A stretch of 48,340 nt of DNA from Flavobacteriaceae bacterium (GTDB lineage: Bacteria; Bacteroidota; Bacteroidia; Flavobacteriales; Flavobacteriaceae). Location of the stretch: assembly GCA_947463515.1 (NCBI GenBank), contig CANHRI010000015.1, positions 1 to 48,340 on the forward strand, in the 5' to 3' direction. The notes beneath the pieces are model-generated. The model had not been told where the DNA came from. It saw nothing but the letters and a program-made list of their open reading frames with translations, and searched no databases. Position numbers and translations under genes: made by a program. Below are positions 33,963 through 42,861 of the stretch, one piece after another (positions within the stretch are counted from its first letter, which is position 1; each line of letters starts with the position of its first letter).

Positions 33963-34601
33963 TTACAATTGAATTTTAAAACCAAAATTTAAGTTACGGG
34001 TATCGATTACATCAGGTTGTAATTTATTGTTGCGCATCTCAAGGTATTGCAAATGGGGTAGCCCTTCCAATTGACGCGGGATCTCAGGTAATTTGTTGTT
34101 GTTCAAGTAAAGTGATTCCAATTGCTTCAAGGCATACAACTCTTGCGGCAGTTGTACCAGTCCGTCGTTATCTAAATGCAAGGACTTTAGTTTAGGCAAC
34201 TTTGCCAAGATTTTTAAGGTTTGGGGTAAATCCAATGCCGCATCGTTGTTGAGGTAGAGTTCTTCCAATGTGGTCAACTGGGCCATCGACTCGGGTACTG
34301 TGCGTATCGGATTCCCGCTCAAATTGAGCACTTTCAATTTTTTGAGGCGTGTGATACTGGCGGGAACTTCAAGCAGGTTGTCATTTTGAAGTGATAACGA
34401 CTCCAAGTTAGGGAACAAAATATCCCAATCGGTGGGCAATGTCCCAGAAAAATTGTTCAAATCCAATTGTTTTACAGCCAAAGCATTTTTTTTGGCTTCT
34501 TCCAAATTGGTAAAATAGCCGGGCAATGTTTGCTGAGCGGCTACTGGCATGCTTAAAAATAGCATGCAACCAATGATTCCTAAAAGTAGTCCGCGTTTCA
34601 T
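33963..34601 (-). CDS. Secreted leucine-rich repeat protein
   Basis: A 212-residue protein with a signal peptide (cut after about residue 22, VAAQ). The mature part is built of six or seven leucine-rich repeats with about 23-residue period, for example LKVLNLSGNPIRTVPESMAQ and LESLYLNNNKLPEIPRQLEG. Such repeats bind proteins or glycans. No lipobox or T9SS tail is seen, so it should be periplasmic. It is the first gene of the exporter unit, preceded by a TATCTTTG promoter and followed by terC after two bases; its role in the unit is unknown. Confidence 0.85.
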   Translation of the reverse strand: MKRGLLLGIIGCMLFLSMPVAAQQTLPGYFTNLEEAKKNALAVKQLDLNNFSGTLPTDWDILFPNLESLSLQNDNLLEVPASITRLKKLKVLNLSGNPIRTVPESMAQLTTLEELYLNNDAALDLPQTLKILAKLPKLKSLHLDNDGLVQLPQELYALKQLESLYLNNNKLPEIPRQLEGLPHLQYLEMRNNKLQPDVIDTRNLNFGFKIQL

Positions 34602-34618
34602 ATATGAGTATTTTAATG

Positions 34619-34626
34619 CAAAGATA
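34619..34626 (-). promoter_or_regulatory. -7 promoter motif of the LRR-TerC-TetR-ABC-HlyD-TolC unit
   Basis: TATCTTTG on the minus strand, 18 bases before the LRR ATG. I see no other clear motif within the unit. Confidence 0.68.
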
Positions 34627-34668
34627 ATAGTAATACTTTCAATTGTGAAATTTTAACTTTTAATTATA

Positions 34669-34701
34669 AAAAAAGAGGCTTCCGAATGAAAGCCTCTTTA
34701 C
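34669..34701 (-). terminator. Terminator of gpmI
   Basis: On the minus strand, AAAGAGGCTT and AAGCCTCTTT pair around a short loop and run into T7. Confidence 0.8.
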
Positions 34702-34719
34702 ACGATTATTAGGGTCGTA

Positions 34720-36237
34720 TTAAACGAGCGAACGACCGGTCATGGCAGCCGGTTGTGGAATTTCCATCAACGATAAAATGGTGGGTGCGATATCGCCCAA
34801 AATCCCACTTTCGATGTTTTTACGATCGGGGTCAATTAAAATCAACGGTACAGGATTGGTGGTATGAGCAGTATTGGGGGAACCGTCGGGATTAATCATG
34901 GTTTCACAGTTTCCGTGGTCGGCAATAAGCAACGTGGTATACCCATGTGCCAAGGCTACAGGAATAATTTCGGAAACACATTGATCGACAGCTTCACAAG
35001 CTTTAATGGCAGCTTCCATAATACCGGTGTGTCCTACCATATCGCCGTTGGCAAAATTCAAACAAACAAAATCGGCGGTTTCTTTTGCCAATTCGGGAAT
35101 CAAAGCGTCTTTCAACTCAAACGCACTCATTTCAGGTTGTAAATCGTAGGTAGCCACTTTGGGTGAATTGCGTAAAATGCGACTTTCACCTTCAAAGGGA
35201 ACTTCACGTCCGCCCGAAAAAAAGAAGGTCACGTGGGGATATTTTTCGGTTTCGGCAATACGAATCTGTTTTTTTCCAGCTTTTTCAAGGACTTCCCCCA
35301 AGGTTTCACTTAGGTTGTCTTTATCGTAAATGATATGCACATTTTCGTAGGTGTCATCATAATTGGTCATGGTAACGTAATACAAGGGCAATTTGTGCAT
35401 ACCAAACTCGGGAAAGTCTTTTTGCGACAAGGTTTCTGTCAATTCGCGACCACGATCGGTTCGGAAATTGAAAAAAATAACTACGTCATCCTCCGCTATT
35501 ACGGCCGTGGGTTCACCATTAGCCTGCGTTACGACCAAAGGCTTGATAAATTCATCGGTTACGCCCTCGTTATAACTCTGCTGAATACTAGCGAGGATAT
35601 CCATGGTTTTTTCACCTTCGGCATGGACTAGTAGATCATAGGCCAATTTTACCCGTTCCCAACGTTTGTCACGGTCCATGGCATAATACCGTCCGATGAC
35701 ACTTGCGATTTTTGCGTTTGATTGTTGGGTGTAAGAAAGTAAATTAGCCAAGTCAGTTTGTGCCGATTTCGGGTCAACGTCGCGGCCATCTGTAAATGCG
35801 TGAATATATACATGGTCAAGGTTATACGAAGCTGCGGCATCCAACAAACCATACAAATGCGACGTATGCGAGTGAACACCACCATTAGAAACCAATCCTA
35901 AAAAATGGACTTTTTTCCCATGGGTTTTGGCATATTGAAAAGCGTTTATCAAAGGTTGCTCGTTACGTAAAGTTTGATTTTGTAAGGCCAAATTAATTTT
36001 TGCCAAATCTTGATATACAATGCGACCTGCACCGAGATTCATGTGCCCCACTTCGGAGTTCCCCATTTGTCCATCTGGTAATCCCACATGCAACCCATCG
36101 GTGCGCAATTCGGCATGGGCATAGCGGGTGTACAAACTTTGAATAAAAGGAACTTGGGCATTGTCGATAGCCGAAACTTTAGGGTCGGGCGATTTTCCCC
36201 AACCGTCCAATATCATGAGAATGACTTTTGTGTTCAT
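34720..36237 (-). CDS. gpmI: 2,3-bisphosphoglycerate-independent phosphoglycerate mutase
   Basis: GpmI converts 3- to 2-phosphoglycerate in glycolysis without 2,3-bisphosphoglycerate, using two Mn2+. The 505-residue length is typical. Visible parts are VILMILDGWG with metal ligand Asp11, the phosphorylated Ser61 in GQMGNSEVGHMNLGAGR, HAFTDGRDVDPKS, VIGRYYAMDRDKRW, and the metal ligands in NFANGDMVGHTG and LIADHGNCE. The start at 36237 follows a TACCTTTG motif, while a longer frame to 36285 would cover the promoter. It is a single gene with its own terminator. Confidence 0.96.
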   Translation of the reverse strand: MNTKVILMILDGWGKSPDPKVSAIDNAQVPFIQSLYTRYAHAELRTDGLHVGLPDGQMGNSEVGHMNLGAGRIVYQDLAKINLALQNQTLRNEQPLINAFQYAKTHGKKVHFLGLVSNGGVHSHTSHLYGLLDAAASYNLDHVYIHAFTDGRDVDPKSAQTDLANLLSYTQQSNAKIASVIGRYYAMDRDKRWERVKLAYDLLVHAEGEKTMDILASIQQSYNEGVTDEFIKPLVVTQANGEPTAVIAEDDVVIFFNFRTDRGRELTETLSQKDFPEFGMHKLPLYYVTMTNYDDTYENVHIIYDKDNLSETLGEVLEKAGKKQIRIAETEKYPHVTFFFSGGREVPFEGESRILRNSPKVATYDLQPEMSAFELKDALIPELAKETADFVCLNFANGDMVGHTGIMEAAIKACEAVDQCVSEIIPVALAHGYTTLLIADHGNCETMINPDGSPNTAHTTNPVPLILIDPDRKNIESGILGDIAPTILSLMEIPQPAAMTGRSLV

Positions 36238-36253
36238 TGCAAAAAAATTTAAA

Positions 36254-36261
36254 CAAAGGTA
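36254..36261 (-). promoter_or_regulatory. -7 promoter motif of gpmI
   Basis: TACCTTTG on the minus strand, 17 bases before the ATG at 36237. Confidence 0.68.
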
Positions 36262-36326
36262 CGGCAATTCGGTGGGCTGAATCAAGTCCGAACGTATAGA
36301 ATATTCTCAAAAATAAAGGAGGAAAT

Positions 36327-38750
36327 TTACTTTTTTCGTAACGAATTATAATCTACAAAATAGCGAACGCTCACCGACAGGATATGGTCGAGACTGTTGG
36401 CGCTCAATACTCTTCCGAAATTGCTATGGGTATCGATGTTAAAATCGGAGCGGTCAAATAAAAAGGCATTGTTGCGGTACAAGATGTTGATTTGACTTCC
36501 TGGCGCAAACCACCATGAGAAATTCAAGTCGCAGTTCCAAGTATTGAAATTCTGATCGGCATCAAAGGCATTGGCGCCCAAATTGGTTAACGAACCATCG
36601 GTATTCAAACTGTAATAGCGGTTGTACAAGGCATACGACCAATAGTAGCGGGTGGTTAAATTAAAGGTAATGTTGTGATTAATGGAGTATTTCCCAGTTA
36701 TGGCCAAGGTGTGTGTGGTGACATCGCGGCGCCCCATATAAATATCGCCCAAGACATCATTTTGCCCTATGTATCCGATATTATTGTTTTGAAAATTATA
36801 ACTGTAATCCCACACCATCGAAAATTTATTGGAAAAACGGTAGCGGGGCGCCAATTGCACATAATACGAACGACGACCCTCTTCATTGAGATAGGTGAAC
36901 GAAGGGTTGAAATCTATGGCAAAAGGACGGTTGTAATTGGTAGAAATATAGGCAAATACATTGAAGGTTTCGGGAAGCGTTAAAAATCGAGTGTCAAATT
37001 CGGTCCGCGCTTCATAAAAATCATAGACTTTTACCGGGCGTGTACTCATGCCAAAACCATAATAATCGTTTTTCTTGTCGACAATATTCATATTGTAGCG
37101 CAAATTGAATTGCTGTACCCTTCCCGTACGGTTATCAAATTCAGAATATCCATTTAAGAACAAACTAAAGCTGTTGAATCGTTTGGTGGGATTCAGGATA
37201 CGGTAACTCGCATTGGCATACAACGAATGGTAATGCGTTTGAAAGTTGACACCCAAATCATTAATGTCAAAAAATGTACTCACATATTGTCCACCGATCC
37301 CAAAACGATAGTTGCCACTGGTTTCACCAAAAAATAAGGAAGTATTGTATCCAGTTAAATCACGTGCCTCAGGGCGTTTGATGGTACTAATTTTATAATC
37401 GCCACTCAGATTGAAAGTATTTTCACGAGTGTTCAAATCAAACAAAAGCGCCGTTACATTGGCATCCCGAAAATGGCCTTCGCGGGTGACATTGGTATTG
37501 ATCAAACTCACCGATGAATTTTTGCGAAAACGTTGATCTAATACCATTAAGTTGTAATTTGTCAAAGGTTCGACCAATTCCTTTCGTGTCTCTCCCGTAA
37601 CCGTATTGCGGATATCCGAGAACATACGTTGTGTCAAGGCATTCAAGATCCCCACACCCAATCCTTTTTCGGTGCGTCCCGAGACTTTCATGGCATTATA
37701 CAAATTCACGGCAACAGGGCGCTCTACAACTTCTTCGTCGGGGCCTAAATTTTCTTGTAAAATGGGTGTTCCTCCAATGCGTCGAGAATAAAGCAGATCG
37801 CCTTTGCTGAACATTTCGGTCCCTTCCGTAAAAAATGGACGGTTTTCATTGAACGTTTGTTCAAAAGGGCCCAGATTGAGTACCACATTGTCAAATTTGG
37901 TTTGGCCAAAATCGGGAATCAAAATGGCATCTAGCGTAAATGCATCATTAATCCCGTATTTGATGTCCATCCCGCCTTTGAGTTCTCCATTTGTTTTTTG
38001 GGTGTTGTTGGTGTTGAGGTAAAATGACGAATAGGGAATAAAGAAAAGGCGCGTAGGGGTTTTGATGTTTTCAATGCCTTCTAATATACCTGCTTGATTG
38101 GCTTCGGTGCCAATTTTATTATCGATTAAATTCCAAGTATATTGAAAACGAATAGTTTTCACTTCCCGATAAAAGTTAATGCCCCAAGTTTGTTTCGCAT
38201 TAGGAGGAAATCGCAAAGCGGCATAAGGAATTTTAAACTCGGCTACCCAACCGAAATCAGTGATTTTAACATCGCTCTCCCAAATGGCATCCCAAGAAAA
38301 ATCTTCTCCACTTGCGTCCGTGTACACACAGTCTTGTTGTACGCCTGCTGCACTTACAAAAAAGCGAAAATCTTGTTGACCATCGTTGTATCCGTTTAAA
38401 ATAACGCCAAAATGATCGGCTGTCGCAAAGTCATCGCGTATGGTTAACTCCCGTAAAATGGTTTCCGGCTGACTGTCGTACATAATGGCACCCACATACA
38501 AAGCTTCATTGCTGTAAACCACTTTTACCACCGATTTGCGGGTGGGTTCTTCCAACTTACCATTGTCGGGTTCAACCATCACAAAATCGGTAGCCGTATC
38601 CGCAGTTGCCCATGCTTTTTCGTCAAGAACGCCATCGATGGTAAACTTCTCATCCGAGAATTTAGTGCGCAACGTTTTCTTTGGGACCTGAGCAAGGCCG
38701 TAAACCGAAAGCAATAAAAAGAGGAAGATAAATCCGATTCTTGGCTTCAT
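36327..38750 (-). CDS. DUF5916 family protein with N-terminal carbohydrate-binding-like domain
   Basis: An 807-residue exported protein. A signal peptide (about 1-20; LLSVYGLAQ) precedes a CBM9/DOMON-like domain (about 28-210) starting with FTIDGVLDEKAWATA and including YDSQPETILRELTIRDD. The rest is beta-rich with alternating strands (RFSNKFSMVWDYSYNFQNN, and so on) that look like an outer-membrane barrel, as expected for DUF5916 proteins. Segments GPFEQTFNENRPFFTEGTEM and DLLYSRRIGG are the most family-specific. The start at 38750 follows a TATATTTG motif; a longer frame upstream is AT-rich and lacks a signal. Function unknown; the family is widespread in Bacteroidota. Confidence 0.84.
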   Translation of the reverse strand: MKPRIGFIFLFLLLSVYGLAQVPKKTLRTKFSDEKFTIDGVLDEKAWATADTATDFVMVEPDNGKLEEPTRKSVVKVVYSNEALYVGAIMYDSQPETILRELTIRDDFATADHFGVILNGYNDGQQDFRFFVSAAGVQQDCVYTDASGEDFSWDAIWESDVKITDFGWVAEFKIPYAALRFPPNAKQTWGINFYREVKTIRFQYTWNLIDNKIGTEANQAGILEGIENIKTPTRLFFIPYSSFYLNTNNTQKTNGELKGGMDIKYGINDAFTLDAILIPDFGQTKFDNVVLNLGPFEQTFNENRPFFTEGTEMFSKGDLLYSRRIGGTPILQENLGPDEEVVERPVAVNLYNAMKVSGRTEKGLGVGILNALTQRMFSDIRNTVTGETRKELVEPLTNYNLMVLDQRFRKNSSVSLINTNVTREGHFRDANVTALLFDLNTRENTFNLSGDYKISTIKRPEARDLTGYNTSLFFGETSGNYRFGIGGQYVSTFFDINDLGVNFQTHYHSLYANASYRILNPTKRFNSFSLFLNGYSEFDNRTGRVQQFNLRYNMNIVDKKNDYYGFGMSTRPVKVYDFYEARTEFDTRFLTLPETFNVFAYISTNYNRPFAIDFNPSFTYLNEEGRRSYYVQLAPRYRFSNKFSMVWDYSYNFQNNNIGYIGQNDVLGDIYMGRRDVTTHTLAITGKYSINHNITFNLTTRYYWSYALYNRYYSLNTDGSLTNLGANAFDADQNFNTWNCDLNFSWWFAPGSQINILYRNNAFLFDRSDFNIDTHSNFGRVLSANSLDHILSVSVRYFVDYNSLRKK

Positions 38751-38768
38751 TAACAGTTGGTTGGTGTG

Positions 38769-38776
38769 CAAATATA
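38769..38776 (-). promoter_or_regulatory. -7 promoter motif of the DUF5916 gene
   Basis: TATATTTG on the minus strand, 19 bases before the ATG at 38750. Confidence 0.68.
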
Positions 38777-38949
38777 ACGATATTCCCGAATCGTATCGGG
38801 CTGTGCGAATGTAATTGGAATTTAAATTACTCACCAATTTATTTGTTAAAAATCTTATTTTTTTAACATAAATATGCATTTCGTCGATAAAATAAGGTTT
38901 TAATCGTCTTTTTTGTGCTGTTTTTCTTGGTCGTTCCAAACCAACTCCC

Positions 38950-38957
38950 TACATTTG
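38950..38957 (+). promoter_or_regulatory. -7 promoter motif of the YkuD_2 gene
   Basis: TACATTTG on the plus strand, 44 bases before the ATG at 39001. Confidence 0.62.
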
Positions 38958-39000
38958 AAATCCCAAATAATATTACTTAACCTAAAAATTCTGATGCCTC

Positions 39001-39693
39001 ATGCGTGGTCTTGTATTGGTTTTATGCCTACTATTGGTGTCTTTTACAAGGGTTCCCACCCCAAAAAAGATCCCTTCGTTTTCGCTTTCGGAAGCGCAAT
39101 TTCATTTTCAAAAGCTTACGGCCCATTCGCGTTCCTATCCTTCATGGACGTGTTTTGCCTATGCCGAGCAAGGGTACCAAAAGTTAGTAGCCTTAGGAAA
39201 AATCAATAATCCGTATCTCACTGTCGTCGATTTTAGTTTGCCTTCCACCCAAAAGCGATTATGGGTTATCGATATGCAACAACTTAAAGTGGTTCAACAC
39301 ACCTATGTTGCCCATGGCCGGAACTCGGGTTGGATTACCCCAACCGCATTTTCCAACATTCCTGAGTCTCAACAAAGCAGTCTTGGGTTCTATCTCACTG
39401 GTGCCACTTATTTTGGGAAACACGGATTGGCGATGAAGTTAAAGGGTATGGAACCCGGATTTAATGATAATGCAGCCGAACGCGCTATTGTGATGCACGG
39501 AGCCGCCTATGTTTCAGCAGAACACATACAACGGCACCAACGTTTGGGCAGAAGTCAGGGGTGTCCCGCGCTTTCACAAAATGATGCTCAAGTAATAATT
39601 CCTACCATTCAAAACGGTTCGTGTCTCTTTATTTATGCGCAACAGACCTCCTATTTGGAACAATCAACTTTTATAGCGCAGCAAAGTATATAA
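39001..39693 (+). CDS. Murein L,D-transpeptidase catalytic domain protein (YkuD_2 type)
   Basis: A 230-residue exported protein of the YkuD_2 family. The N-terminal signal (LVLVLCLLLVSFTRV) is followed by an L,D-transpeptidase-type catalytic domain: VVDFSLPSTQKRLWVIDMQQ, HGRNSGWITPTAFSN, and the pair His166 (IVMHGAAYVS) and Cys188 (GRSQGCPALS). Such enzymes act on peptidoglycan peptides; the exact reaction of this family is not settled. Its last 30 bases overlap the 3' end of the L,D-transpeptidase gene on the other strand. No terminator lies between them. Confidence 0.88.
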   Translation: MRGLVLVLCLLLVSFTRVPTPKKIPSFSLSEAQFHFQKLTAHSRSYPSWTCFAYAEQGYQKLVALGKINNPYLTVVDFSLPSTQKRLWVIDMQQLKVVQHTYVAHGRNSGWITPTAFSNIPESQQSSLGFYLTGATYFGKHGLAMKLKGMEPGFNDNAAERAIVMHGAAYVSAEHIQRHQRLGRSQGCPALSQNDAQVIIPTIQNGSCLFIYAQQTSYLEQSTFIAQQSI

Positions 39694-41352
39694 ATCGGAA
39701 TCGAGACAGTATATGTCCTCTCTAAAGTGAAGTGTTCCGTTTTCCTCCCAAGCGGTCCAATAGAATTGGTGTATCCGAATGTCTTCTTTGATTTTTAGCA
39801 CAATGGTTTTTAACTCGGCTTTCGGAAGTTGGATCGGGGCTAGTTTTGCTTTCGGATTCTTGGCTTTAACGAGGGCTTGTTTTTTTTCTAAGGCTTTTAT
39901 TTTTGCCTCACGTAATTTTTGATAATGCTTAATATTGGTGGTGTCTTTAATCTTTTGTAACGGCCATTGCAAGGTATCGTTGAGTAAATGAGCCGCCATT
40001 TCCAGGGGACGTTCCAAACGCACACAGCCCGAACTCAATGAGCGAAATGAAAGCGAAAAATAATCCCGATGGTTGGTGTCGTGTAAGTACACCGTATATC
40101 GGTTGGGGAAATTAATTTTCATCAGCCCCAGCGAGTTGTTGCGCCCCGGGTTTTGTACATAACGGTATTTATATGCATCCTCCAAGCGCCATAATTCGGG
40201 GGCAACTTCTTGGTTGTTACGGTCGATAATTTGTAAGCCTTTTTTTCGGAAAAAGAAGGGATTTTTTTCAGCCTCTGGAAAAATGTCTTCCTTCAAAATG
40301 GTGGGCGGTACAGTCCAATTCGGATTCAAATTCAAGTTGGTGATCTTTGAGGTAAGAATAGGCGTCCGTCGACTGTCGCGTCCAACAACCACGCGTTGCA
40401 TTTGAATGGTATCGTTCGTTTTGACGGCAACCAAAGTGTAATCGGGAATGTTGATTAGTAAATAGTGTGCCCCCAAATCGTTTGGGTACCAACGCCATCG
40501 TTCCATATTGACCACAATCTGTTCGATTCGCTGATCTCGGGAATAATTAAGGGCATCTATCGTTGCGCGCGCGATAATGCCATCGGGCCGCAAGCCATGT
40601 CTTTTTTGAAAACGAAGCACTGCAGCTATTGTTTTGGCGTCAAAGGTAGTAGTAAGTAGCGTGTCTTTCTCAGGGAGGTCTCCCCAATACATCAATCGTT
40701 TTTTGATGATGGGCATGTATTTACTCTTTTGTTGGGGTTTAATGACTTCCTTCAAATTGACCAATCCGATAAATTTATCGGGGTAGGTTTTCAGCAGTCG
40801 AAGCGCGCGTTTCAGCTTTTGATACACGGGATGTTTGGGATGACAGTTCGTCAGCAAAGCCGAAAGCTGTTGGTTCTGTAATCCCTCATAAAGCATTTGT
40901 GCCACCGGCGTCGGCGTGCGCTTCAAGTCCCAATCCTCATAAAGTAAATTCGGATTGAGTTTTCCATCCGATGCATGGCGTAACCAACGCAAGGCACTAC
41001 GACTGAAACGAATTTCGGTGTCTATTTGTAGCGAATCGGGAAGGCTGTCAAACTGTGCATGCCGTTGTGCTAGGAGTGTGTAATCATAGTCGGATGCCCG
41101 TAAACCTTCCCATTCGGCTTGCCCGATATGCATGATTAACGTGTCGCGTAGAGCCTTGTCGCTCCAAACAGGGGTAAACAGGGTACGTCGGTAAAAGTCT
41201 TTGAGCAATCCATTTTTTTCAAACAAAATATGGGTAGAATCAATGGTAGTTTGTCGAGATTCAGGGCGAGAAATCATCTTCGGATTTTTAGTCATCAATC
41301 CGAACCAAAACAATCCAGGGAGAACGATGCTCCAAAATCCTGCGTTTCTCAT
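39664..41352 (-). CDS. L,D-transpeptidase family protein (YcbB/LdtD-like)
   Basis: A 562-residue envelope enzyme that cross-links peptidoglycan stems between meso-diaminopimelate residues (3-3 links). A short hydrophobic N-terminus serves as signal or anchor. A helical domain (about 40-200; LRWLRHASDGKLNPNLLYED) resembles LdtD, followed by a peptidoglycan-binding domain (about 235-270; FQKRHGLRPDGIIARATIDA) and the catalytic domain with HYLLINIPDYTLVAV, His424 (VYLHDTN) and Cys443 (SLSSGCVRLERP). A Lys-rich segment follows (about 480-520). The start overlaps GNAT by four bases (coupling). At the 3' end it overlaps the YkuD_2 gene on the opposite strand. Confidence 0.92.
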   Translation of the reverse strand: MRNAGFWSIVLPGLFWFGLMTKNPKMISRPESRQTTIDSTHILFEKNGLLKDFYRRTLFTPVWSDKALRDTLIMHIGQAEWEGLRASDYDYTLLAQRHAQFDSLPDSLQIDTEIRFSRSALRWLRHASDGKLNPNLLYEDWDLKRTPTPVAQMLYEGLQNQQLSALLTNCHPKHPVYQKLKRALRLLKTYPDKFIGLVNLKEVIKPQQKSKYMPIIKKRLMYWGDLPEKDTLLTTTFDAKTIAAVLRFQKRHGLRPDGIIARATIDALNYSRDQRIEQIVVNMERWRWYPNDLGAHYLLINIPDYTLVAVKTNDTIQMQRVVVGRDSRRTPILTSKITNLNLNPNWTVPPTILKEDIFPEAEKNPFFFRKKGLQIIDRNNQEVAPELWRLEDAYKYRYVQNPGRNNSLGLMKINFPNRYTVYLHDTNHRDYFSLSFRSLSSGCVRLERPLEMAAHLLNDTLQWPLQKIKDTTNIKHYQKLREAKIKALEKKQALVKAKNPKAKLAPIQLPKAELKTIVLKIKEDIRIHQFYWTAWEENGTLHFREDIYCLDSDLYTLLRYKS

Positions 41353-41813
41353 AGTGTTTTTACCATTCGCCAGTGGGGTCCTACCTCGGGAATTTCAAAT
41401 TCGCTTCCTTCGCTAACATAACGAAGGCGACGGTAAAACGGTGCCGCTGAGGTTCGAGCATTGCACCAAATTCGTTCTACACCGTTTGATTTTAGTGCAT
41501 TTTCCAGGACTGTTAATAGCCGTTTTCCAATCGATTTTCCTTGGTGTTCTGGTAAAATGGCCATGCCGCGTAACTGGTATTCTCGATCGTTGGTAGCGTA
41601 GGGTCGCGTTACGGCATACACCGAAGCAACACCAATCAAAAGCCCATTTTCGAATGCCCCCCAGTGTTGGGTAGTTGCCTCATCATCTCCTTGAAAATAA
41701 CACGTAGAGACGGGTTTTCCTTGGCGCAAAACCGCATGCCGTATCGGAATCACAGCAGTGGCCGAAACAGGAGCGCATCGTAAATCAGCAGGGAAAGGGG
41801 ATAAATTATTCAT
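41349..41813 (-). CDS. GNAT family N-acetyltransferase
   Basis: A 154-residue acetyltransferase. The acetyl-CoA motif is YQLRGMAILPEHQGKSIGKRLL (Q-x-x-S-I-G form), preceded by the beta strand GVASVYAVTRPY and followed by IWCNARTSAAPFYRRLRYV. It lies four bases overlapping the L,D-transpeptidase start, so both are likely translated together. Substrate unknown. Confidence 0.85.
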   Translation of the reverse strand: MNNLSPFPADLRCAPVSATAVIPIRHAVLRQGKPVSTCYFQGDDEATTQHWGAFENGLLIGVASVYAVTRPYATNDREYQLRGMAILPEHQGKSIGKRLLTVLENALKSNGVERIWCNARTSAAPFYRRLRYVSEGSEFEIPEVGPHWRMVKTL

Positions 41814-41879
41814 CCTAAAATTGTTAGCTTTCGCTCAATTGAGAGTATAAATATCGGGTAAAAAAATTTGATAAAAAAC

Positions 41880-41911
41880 TTGCACAGATAAAAACAATCG
41901 TCTTATATTTG
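41880..41911 (+). promoter_or_regulatory. Promoter of tRNA-Gly(UCC)
   Basis: TTG (41880-41882) and TATATTTG (41904-41911) are 21 bases apart, a full match to the Bacteroidota consensus, 12 bases before the tRNA. Confidence 0.78.
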
Positions 41912-41922
41912 CATCCACAAAA

Positions 41923-41998
<76 letters not shown>

Positions 41999-42002
41999 AA
42001 AT

Positions 42003-42034
42003 AAAAACCTCTAGGAAACTAGAGGTTTTTTTAT
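42003..42034 (+). terminator. Terminator (both directions) after tRNA-Gly(UCC) and after pepE
   Basis: AAAACCTCTAG pairs with CTAGAGGTTTT around GAAA, with T-runs on both strands. Confidence 0.82.
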
Positions 42035-42043
42035 GCTTAAAAG

Positions 42044-42763
42044 CTACGTTCTGCAGTAGTGTTTCAACGGCCACGTAGTTCCCGATTCCAATTCTACGGG
42101 GGGTTCCTGGGCCACAAACCATCGGGCAGTCAAGGGTCCCATCAACCGAATGCAATCGCCCTCCACTTCCAACCAACTTCCTTCGCGTAAGCCCAAAACA
42201 GGGATTGAATTATATACATGAAATTCCTGAATTCGGGTTTCTCGCGTTTCGCCCATGTGGGTGCTACCAGGGTCAGGATCCAAATAATGCGGATTCAGGT
42301 TAAACGGGATTGCACCCAACGTTTCAAACGAAGGCGGATACACAATCGGCATGTCGTTGGTCGTTTGCATTGAAATCCCCGTGATGTTACTACCAGCACT
42401 GCACCCTAAATAAGGTGTCCCGTGTTCGAGTGCCTCGCGCAAACTCGCCCACAAGTTTAAGGCATACAATTGCGAAACCAATTGAAAGGTATTGCCGCCC
42501 CCAGTGAAAAGGGCCTCGGCCTCCAACAAAGCTTGTTTCGGATTGGCAAACGTATGTAATCCAACAACCTCAATGCCTATTTTGGCGAAAGCCTCTCGCA
42601 CCTTGGCCGTGTAAGCGTCATGTGTTATTCCACCGGGTCGTGCAAAAGGAATAAATACCAAGGTTTTGACTCCTTCAAAATGCGTCGACAAGCGGGGGAG
42701 AAGGTAGTCTAAGTATGCCCCTCCATGTAACGTGGAAGTGCTAGCAATCACCATTTTTTTCAT
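42044..42763 (-). CDS. pepE: Peptidase E (alpha-aspartyl dipeptidase, family S51)
   Basis: PepE cleaves dipeptides with N-terminal Asp. The 239-residue length from the chosen start matches the family. The signature is GGGNTFQLVSQLY and the nucleophile elbow GCSAGSNITG with Ser122; by comparison with the known enzyme, Asp137 and His159 complete the active site. The start at 42763 is after the TACCTTTG motif at 42788-42795; a longer frame to 42799 would include the promoter. It diverges from the CarboxypepD_reg-like gene. Confidence 0.91.
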   Translation of the reverse strand: MKKMVIASTSTLHGGAYLDYLLPRLSTHFEGVKTLVFIPFARPGGITHDAYTAKVREAFAKIGIEVVGLHTFANPKQALLEAEALFTGGGNTFQLVSQLYALNLWASLREALEHGTPYLGCSAGSNITGISMQTTNDMPIVYPPSFETLGAIPFNLNPHYLDPDPGSTHMGETRETRIQEFHVYNSIPVLGLREGSWLEVEGDCIRLMGPLTARWFVAQEPPVELESGTTWPLKHYCRT

Positions 42764-42787
42764 GAGTAAGCAACATTTCGTAAGCGA

Positions 42788-42795
42788 CAAAGGTA
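42788..42795 (-). promoter_or_regulatory. -7 promoter motif of pepE
   Basis: TACCTTTG on the minus strand, 25 bases before the ATG at 42763. Confidence 0.68.
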
Positions 42796-42861
42796 ACAAT
42801 TAATAAAAATTTAGACGCATAGTACCACCGAAGCCCTTTGAAATTTCGGTATTTTTACCCC

